8,929 nucleotides of DNA from Candidatus Omnitrophota bacterium (GTDB taxonomy: Bacteria > Omnitrophota > Omnitrophia > Omnitrophales > Aquincolibacteriaceae), in contig JAMWDC010000067.1 of the NCBI GenBank assembly GCA_023819025.1, positions 1 through 8,929 on the forward strand. The letters run 5' to 3'. Position 1 is the first letter of the stretch. Every line of letters starts with the position of its first letter. Positions 6,018 to 8,929 of the stretch are shown in pieces. Under the pieces are notes generated by a model. That model had not been told where the DNA came from. It was given only the letters and a program-made list of their open reading frames with translations, and did not search any database. The position numbers and the translations under genes are program-made.

Positions 6018-7460
6018 TTAAAACTTCCAGTTTAAATCGATTTGAAATCGTCTCTGCTCCTCGTCCCGGATCACCCCGGTAGCGCCTGGGGACCGGAGCC
6101 CCGTAGTCAGGTTATTGACGAAGAAGGCGGCGGCATTGACTGAAATCGTATCCGTAAGGGCAAAGCCCGCTTTAAAGACACTACCGCGTTTTCCGTTATG
6201 TCCCGTGCCGAAATCGCTGTCATTGAAGGCACCGACCACAGATTCCGGCCCGATCCGTTTGTAGGTGTAACTGAGTTCCCAATCGCCTTTCTTAACCATA
6301 CTGCCGAGTTTAATCCCCATGGCCCAAGCGTTGTCCTCGTCTTCGAGTGAATTGTCCGCGGCGTTTGTGGCATAGTCGATGAAAGGACGGACAGGTAGTC
6401 CGAACGGGTAGAAGGCGATTTCGTTGTAATAATCCCAAACCTCGAAATCTTCAGAACACAGGTTCGCTGAAGTACAGATGGAGTTTCCTCGAGCCAAAGA
6501 CGTGGTTCCGATATACCAGTTGCTACGTACCGCATAATCGTTAGAACTGTAAAATGATACGGCCGACAGGAGTTCTACGGGTCTTTCCATAAAAGGGACG
6601 TAAACTACAGGATTGAGACCCAACTGGTAAGCGAAAAGCTCGGAATCGCCACCCACCGTGGAATCCTCGTCGAGCACAAATTGTCCGGCTGTGAAATAGG
6701 AACTCAGGTCGAAATCCGAGGTGTCGAGTAATTTCAAATTCACCCGCTCGTAAATACCCTCGGGTTTTACGTCACGGTCCCAGACCATGTCCGAAGAACC
6801 CCGTTCGAACGGATTCGTGAATTTACCGGCTGTGATTTCAAAATCCTGGATCGGCCCCTTGCCTTTAAGAAGGCCGGGGGTGTACGTGCCGTAAGCCTTC
6901 TCGATGAAGATATCATCGTAATTGAAAAGATTGTCAAAACTGGAATTGGTGGATGTGGGATCCACATTGACGCCGTTCGAAGATTGACCCGATGCCATTG
7001 CAAATCCGATTTTCATATCTTCGTTAAATTTCTTCTCAAAACCGTATCGAAGCCGGTAACGGAACCGGTTCTGAGGATCGGTTTCCGAGGTCGTCCCGTT
7101 CGTATAATCAAAGCCTTCGTACCGCAGTCGCAGGTCACCGCCGAACTTGAGATCTTTGAGCCACTTGTTGGCGCCGCCGAGTGCGTTTCCAAGCCGTTCG
7201 CCGAACTCGTAATCGCTCATCGGCGGGGCGGCTTCTGCGGCAGCAGGTTGGACTCCCGGGATCTGAAGCGAAGGTTCCCGGCGTTCAAGCATGCGGATTT
7301 TTTCGCTTTGCTGGTCAATCGTCCGTTGCATCTGGGCGACCTGCTTTTGAAGCGTCTCAAGCATATTCATGAGCATCGCTTCATCCGCGCTTGCGACACT
7401 TGTCAGGGAAAACAGGACAAGAACCGAGGCTGCCAGAATGGGAAAAAGTTTGGACTTCAT
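6018..7460 (-). CDS. Outer-membrane porin, probably phosphate-regulated
   Basis: This 480-aa protein has a signal peptide (cleavage near SVASA/DE, residue 25). A predicted periplasmic coiled coil (about 28-60: LETLQKQVAQMQ, IDQQSEKIRML) is followed by a Pro/Ala linker and a beta-barrel from about residue 105. The barrel shows alternating aromatic/polar strands and ends in FQIDLNWKF, whose terminal Phe suits BAM-dependent insertion. GKFTNPFERGSSDMVWDRD and KPEG (212-235) resemble the conserved block of the 'putative porin' family (Porin_5 type), a family-level recognition made by eye. Cys329 and Cys335 lie in a probable surface loop. ATG 7460 overlaps the stop of the 74-aa gene (ATGA) and has AGGAGG 8 bases upstream. 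Its position between two Pho-box promoters suggests phosphate or phosphoester uptake, analogous to PhoE or OprP, but substrate is inferred only from context. Confidence 0.88.
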   Translation of the reverse strand: MKSKLFPILAASVLVLFSLTSVASADEAMLMNMLETLQKQVAQMQRTIDQQSEKIRMLERREPSLQIPGVQPAAAEAAPPMSDYEFGERLGNALGGANKWLKDLKFGGDLRLRYEGFDYTNGTTSETDPQNRFRYRLRYGFEKKFNEDMKIGFAMASGQSSNGVNVDPTSTNSSFDNLFNYDDIFIEKAYGTYTPGLLKGKGPIQDFEITAGKFTNPFERGSSDMVWDRDVKPEGIYERVNLKLLDTSDFDLSSYFTAGQFVLDEDSTVGGDSELFAYQLGLNPVVYVPFMERPVELLSAVSFYSSNDYAVRSNWYIGTTSLARGNSICTSANLCSEDFEVWDYYNEIAFYPFGLPVRPFIDYATNAADNSLEDEDNAWAMGIKLGSMVKKGDWELSYTYKRIGPESVVGAFNDSDFGTGHNGKRGSVFKAGFALTDTISVNAAAFFVNNLTTGLRSPGATGVIRDEEQRRFQIDLNWKF

Positions 7461-7681
7461 GGATTCATCCTCCTTGCTTTTGGGTTTGAAATCGAAAAAC
7501 CTTCGCGGGTCATCATTCTGCGAAGGTCTTTTAGATCATGTTCAACCTGTCGGGTGATGGCGTCGTAATAGCCGCAATCCAAGCCTTCCAGGCGTTCTTT
7601 GGATTCAAGCTCGACGATGAGCTTGTTTAATAAAGCCTGCTGTTTTTTAAGTTCCGTAACGACGGATTGTTTGAATGTCAT
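7457..7681 (-). CDS. Small helical protein of unknown function, coupled to the porin (paralogue of the 71-aa protein)
   Basis: This 74-aa protein was not recognised as any known family. It starts at ATG 7681 with AGGAGG four bases upstream and ends in TGA overlapping the porin ATG, so the two should be co-translated. Residues 8-32 form an amphipathic, coiled-coil-like helix (ELKKQQALLNKLIVELESKE) and residues 40-58 a second basic helix (VEHDLKDLRRM), with a polar turn and Cys36 between them. There is no signal peptide or membrane segment, so it is cytoplasmic. It aligns without gaps to the 71-aa protein encoded at 8000-8215, with shared L11, QQ14-15, L18, LI21-22, LE25-26, KE28-29, L31, D35, T43, L50 and LR53-54. 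Its ribosome site can be masked by a small hairpin. A protein-binding or regulatory helical hairpin is a guess. Confidence 0.78.
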   Translation of the reverse strand: MTFKQSVVTELKKQQALLNKLIVELESKERLEGLDCGYYDAITRQVEHDLKDLRRMMTREGFSISNPKARRMNP

Positions 7682-7686
7682 TGTCC

Positions 7687-7700
7687 CTCCTTTGAAGGAG
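7687..7700 (-). promoter_or_regulatory. Hairpin that can mask the ribosome site of the 74-aa gene
   Basis: In the minus-strand RNA, CUCCU (7700-7696) can pair with AGGAG (7691-7687) around UCAA. The pair can extend to six bases around a two-base turn. The 3' arm is the Shine-Dalgarno sequence of the gene starting at 7681. Such masking would make translation depend on upstream ribosomes or on another factor. The stem is short and could simply reflect a purine-rich ribosome site meeting a chance complement. Confidence 0.35.
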
Positions 7701-7724
7701 TCAAAAGTATCGGCACCGATTCGT

Positions 7725-8003
7725 TTAATTGAAATCCGTATAAATACCGATCCGGTTCATTGTCAGATTCGCATCCGGTGAGATCCCGGAACGCAGAAGC
7801 CAGTGTCTGAAATCTTGGGCTGCCGGAAAGACGATAGGTCCTTCCGAGCGCTCGTGAAAATCCGCTGTTTTCTCCGGTTTTTTAGCACGGGTTTCATTTC
7901 CGAGGGTTGCGTGGGATTCATCGGATCTGAATTTTGGAGCCATGCTGATCATGGGGTAGTCTCCCAAGGTTGTGTGAGAGTGGACACAGGATTTTGTCTT
8001 CAT
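7725..8003 (-). CDS. Hypothetical 92-aa protein with an internal repeat
   Basis: This unrecognised reading frame sits between two better-supported small genes. ATG 8003 overlaps the TGA of the 71-aa gene as ATGA. A GTG at 8012 would extend it by 3 residues. ATG 7952 would shorten it to 75, and it alone has an SD-like GGGAG (8 bases upstream). The N-terminal half repeats SHTTLGD (residues 9-15) as SHATLGN (30-36), 21 codons apart. Of the six differing bases, three are silent and two of the three amino acid changes are conservative (D/N, T/A), which supports coding. The rest is hydrophilic (KKPEKTADFHERSEG) and ends in WLLRSGISPDANL and YTDFN. No signal peptide or membrane segment is present. 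Codon use resembles its neighbours. Support is moderate: no family match, and no ribosome site at the favoured start. Confidence 0.5.
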   Translation of the reverse strand: MKTKSCVHSHTTLGDYPMISMAPKFRSDESHATLGNETRAKKPEKTADFHERSEGPIVFPAAQDFRHWLLRSGISPDANLTMNRIGIYTDFN

Positions 8004-8215
8004 TGTGGACACGCAAAAGATTCTAGGTAGAGGAAGTAGTCGTCTTTGATCTTGCGGAGTTTCCTAAGATTTTTTGCAATCCTTCCCGTACTTTGGTGGA
8101 CCTCGGAGGTATCTTCGCGACCCAGAGTTTCTTTTTCTTCGAGCTGGGTGATGAGATCTCCGAGAATATTTTGTTGGTGTCTTAGACCTGCGATCATCAG
8201 TTCTTTCTCAAACAT
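8000..8215 (-). CDS. Small helical protein of unknown function, first gene after the Pho box
   Basis: This 71-aa protein was not recognised. ATG 8215 has AGGAGGT about 5 bases upstream and lies about 30 bases after the predicted transcription start, so it should be the first and most strongly expressed product of the Pho-box promoter. Residues 5-31 form an amphipathic helix (GLRHQQNILGDLITQLEEKE) and 43-58 a basic helix (RIAKNLRKLRKIKDD), joined by a polar turn. The tail is aromatic (YFLYLESFACPQ). It has no signal peptide and should be cytosolic. It aligns with the 74-aa protein over residues 1-61 without gaps, with about 18 identities, so the two are diverged duplicates flanking the 92-aa gene. 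The stop overlaps the next start (ATGA). Function is unknown; a Pho-induced adaptor or regulator is inference from position only. Confidence 0.78.
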   Translation of the reverse strand: MFEKELMIAGLRHQQNILGDLITQLEEKETLGREDTSEVHQSTGRIAKNLRKLRKIKDDYFLYLESFACPQ

Positions 8216-8252
8216 GCCCCACCTCCTTGATTTGGTTTTTTGTTCGGACGGA

Positions 8253-8306
8253 ATTGTAGAAAAGCCATGTCAGAGGTGTTTGAAGGCCATGTAAAATGTG
8301 GGTAAA
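8253..8306 (-). promoter_or_regulatory. Pho box (four 11-bp units) with -10 element
   Basis: Read on the minus strand, four consecutive 11-mers follow one another: TTTACCCACAT (8306-8296), TTTACATGGCC (8295-8285), TTCAAACACCT (8284-8274) and CTGACATGGCT (8273-8263). Each starts with a TTtAcA/CTGACA-like core. The last matches the E. coli Pho-box heptamer CTGTCAT at 6 of 7, and the set matches the tandem 11-bp layout of PhoB/PhoP sites. TACAAT (8258-8253, 5 of 6 to TATAAT) begins 8 bases after CTGACAT, with no usable -35 hexamer at 17 bp. This is the arrangement of activator-dependent pho promoters. Transcription would begin near 8246 and lead into the 71-aa gene at 8215. Confidence 0.68.
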
Positions 8307-8325
8307 GTCGGAGAGGCCGAAGTCG

Positions 8326-8342
8326 AGGCCCTCAAGGGGCCT
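8326..8342 (-). terminator. GC-rich hairpin after the phoR-like gene
   Basis: AGGCCC (8326-8331) pairs with GGGCCT (8337-8342) around a five-base loop, 62 bp beyond the phoR stop and 20 bp before the Pho box. GAGGCC is also repeated directly at 8313-8318 and 8325-8330, so the stem has an alternative partner. No T-run follows on the minus strand, so intrinsic termination is uncertain. It may partly insulate the phoR transcript from the downstream promoter. Confidence 0.3.
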
Positions 8343-8403
8343 TTGTGTTCATCTTAAGGCAGCGTTGGGGGAGTCAAAGAGTTGTTTTTGGGCTGAAAGA
8401 AAT

Positions 8404-8929
8404 TCAAGAGGGCTGTTGCGGGTGTACTGGAAGTGTAAACGAAAAAGTGGACCCCCGCCCGAACGTGCTTTCACAAAAAACGTTGCCGCCGTGGGCTTCG
8501 ATGATGTGCTTGACGATCGAAAGTCCAAGCCCGGTTCCACCGAGTTCCCGCGACCTGTTTTTGTCCACGCGGTAGAATCTTTCGAAAATCCGCGGGATTG
8601 ATTTCTCGGGGATGCCGATCCCGGAATCTTCGATCAAGATCTTGATCTGATTTTCAAGGATTTGGGCCCGGAGGATAATGCTTCCGCCCTCCGTATTAAA
8701 TTTGACGGCATTATCAAGAAGATTGACGAGAACCTGCCGGATTTTGCCCCGATCGGCTAGGGGTTGCGGTAGGCATGGAAGGGTGATATGGTTTTTAAGC
8801 GTAATTTTTTTTTCTTCCATCGGCCGCCGGAAAATCGGAGTGATTTCTTTTATCAGCTGCACCAGATCGAGCGATTCCAGTTCGAGGGAAAGCTTTCCGG
8901 ATTCGATTTTTGCCAGATCCAGCAGGTCA
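8404..8929 (-). CDS. phoR: PhoR-type sensor histidine kinase, C-terminal part (5' end outside window)
   Basis: There are 174 visible residues and the frame runs off the right edge. It begins inside the second helix of the dimerisation/phosphotransfer domain (LLDLAKIESGK), so the phosphorylated histidine and all sensor domains are not visible. The ATP-binding domain is complete, counting visible residues: N-box NLLDNAVKF (69-77), G1 EDSGIGIP (100-107), F-box RIFERFYRVD (113-122), then KNRSRELGGTGLGLS, with the G2 box at 130-137. RFYRVDKNRSRELGGTGLGL is typical of PhoR and close relatives, and the neighbours (Pho box, pst, phoU) support phosphate sensing. It would phosphorylate a PhoB-type regulator under phosphate limitation. 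The stop is TGA at 8406-8404. A 188-bp gap with the Pho box separates it from the next gene, so it is probably a separate transcript from the small-gene/porin unit. Confidence 0.88.
   Translation of the reverse strand, partial: DLLDLAKIESGKLSLELESLDLVQLIKEITPIFRRPMEEKKITLKNHITLPCLPQPLADRGKIRQVLVNLLDNAVKFNTEGGSIILRAQILENQIKILIEDSGIGIPEKSIPRIFERFYRVDKNRSRELGGTGLGLSIVKHIIEAHGGNVFCESTFGRGSTFSFTLPVHPQQPS

Noticed and set aside
6984..7568. 194-codon plus-strand frame over the porin start and the 74-aa gene
   Set aside because: It is antisense to two genes with strong ribosome sites and a coupled overlap, and it has no recognisable domain.
7803..8030. 75-codon plus-strand frame opposite the 92-aa gene
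   Set aside because: The minus-strand frame has ATGA coupling and a repeat with partly silent changes, whereas the plus-strand product is Cys/Phe-rich without a start signal.
8296..8601. Plus-strand frames opposite the end of phoR and over the Pho box
   Set aside because: They lie antisense to an intact histidine-kinase ATP-binding domain and run across the promoter. No domain is seen.
1..8929. tRNA or rRNA genes, CRISPR arrays, insertion sequences, phage attachment sites
   Set aside because: No cloverleaf with a CCA-type end, regularly spaced identical repeats, transposase motif or integrase was found on either strand.

Overview
The window comes from a Gram-negative (diderm) bacterium. The evidence is an outer-membrane beta-barrel porin ending in Phe, and secreted proteins with classical signal peptides. 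Strong AGGAGG-type ribosome sites and mid-range base composition fit many poorly cultured lineages, and the sequence alone does not fix the phylum. Nearly the whole window is a phosphate-starvation (Pho) locus read on the minus strand.

Layout in transcription order, from the right edge leftwards on the minus strand. First is the 3' part of a PhoR-type sensor kinase (8404-8929, running off the edge). Next is a promoter with four tandem 11-bp Pho-box units ahead of a -10 element (8253-8306). Three small genes of unrecognised function follow (71, 92 and 74 aa), then a 480-aa porin. A second, weaker Pho-like promoter (5955-5998) precedes pstS, pstC, pstA, pstB and phoU. Junctions are tight: ATGA overlaps at 71 aa/92 aa and 74 aa/porin, TAATG at pstS/pstC, and GTGA at pstC/pstA. 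The exception is a 150-200 bp pstA-pstB spacer holding a perfect hairpin. On the plus strand at the left are the end of a TPR protein, a spacer with a degenerate palindromic repeat, and a TerC/Alx-family membrane protein that converges on phoU with 4 bp between the stops.

How the genes work together (inference): the porin would admit phosphate or phosphorylated compounds through the outer membrane, PstS would bind phosphate in the periplasm, and PstC-PstA-PstB would import it. PhoU and PhoR would couple transporter state to a PhoB-type regulator, presumably encoded just beyond the right edge, which would act on the two Pho-box promoters.

The most interesting point is that the best Pho box drives not pstS but a small-protein cassette. 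Its first and last members (71 and 74 aa) are recognisable paralogues, aligning without gaps at about 30% identity over 61 residues, and the 74-aa gene is translationally coupled to the porin. I do not recognise these small proteins. They are the best candidates here for an undescribed component of a phosphate response.
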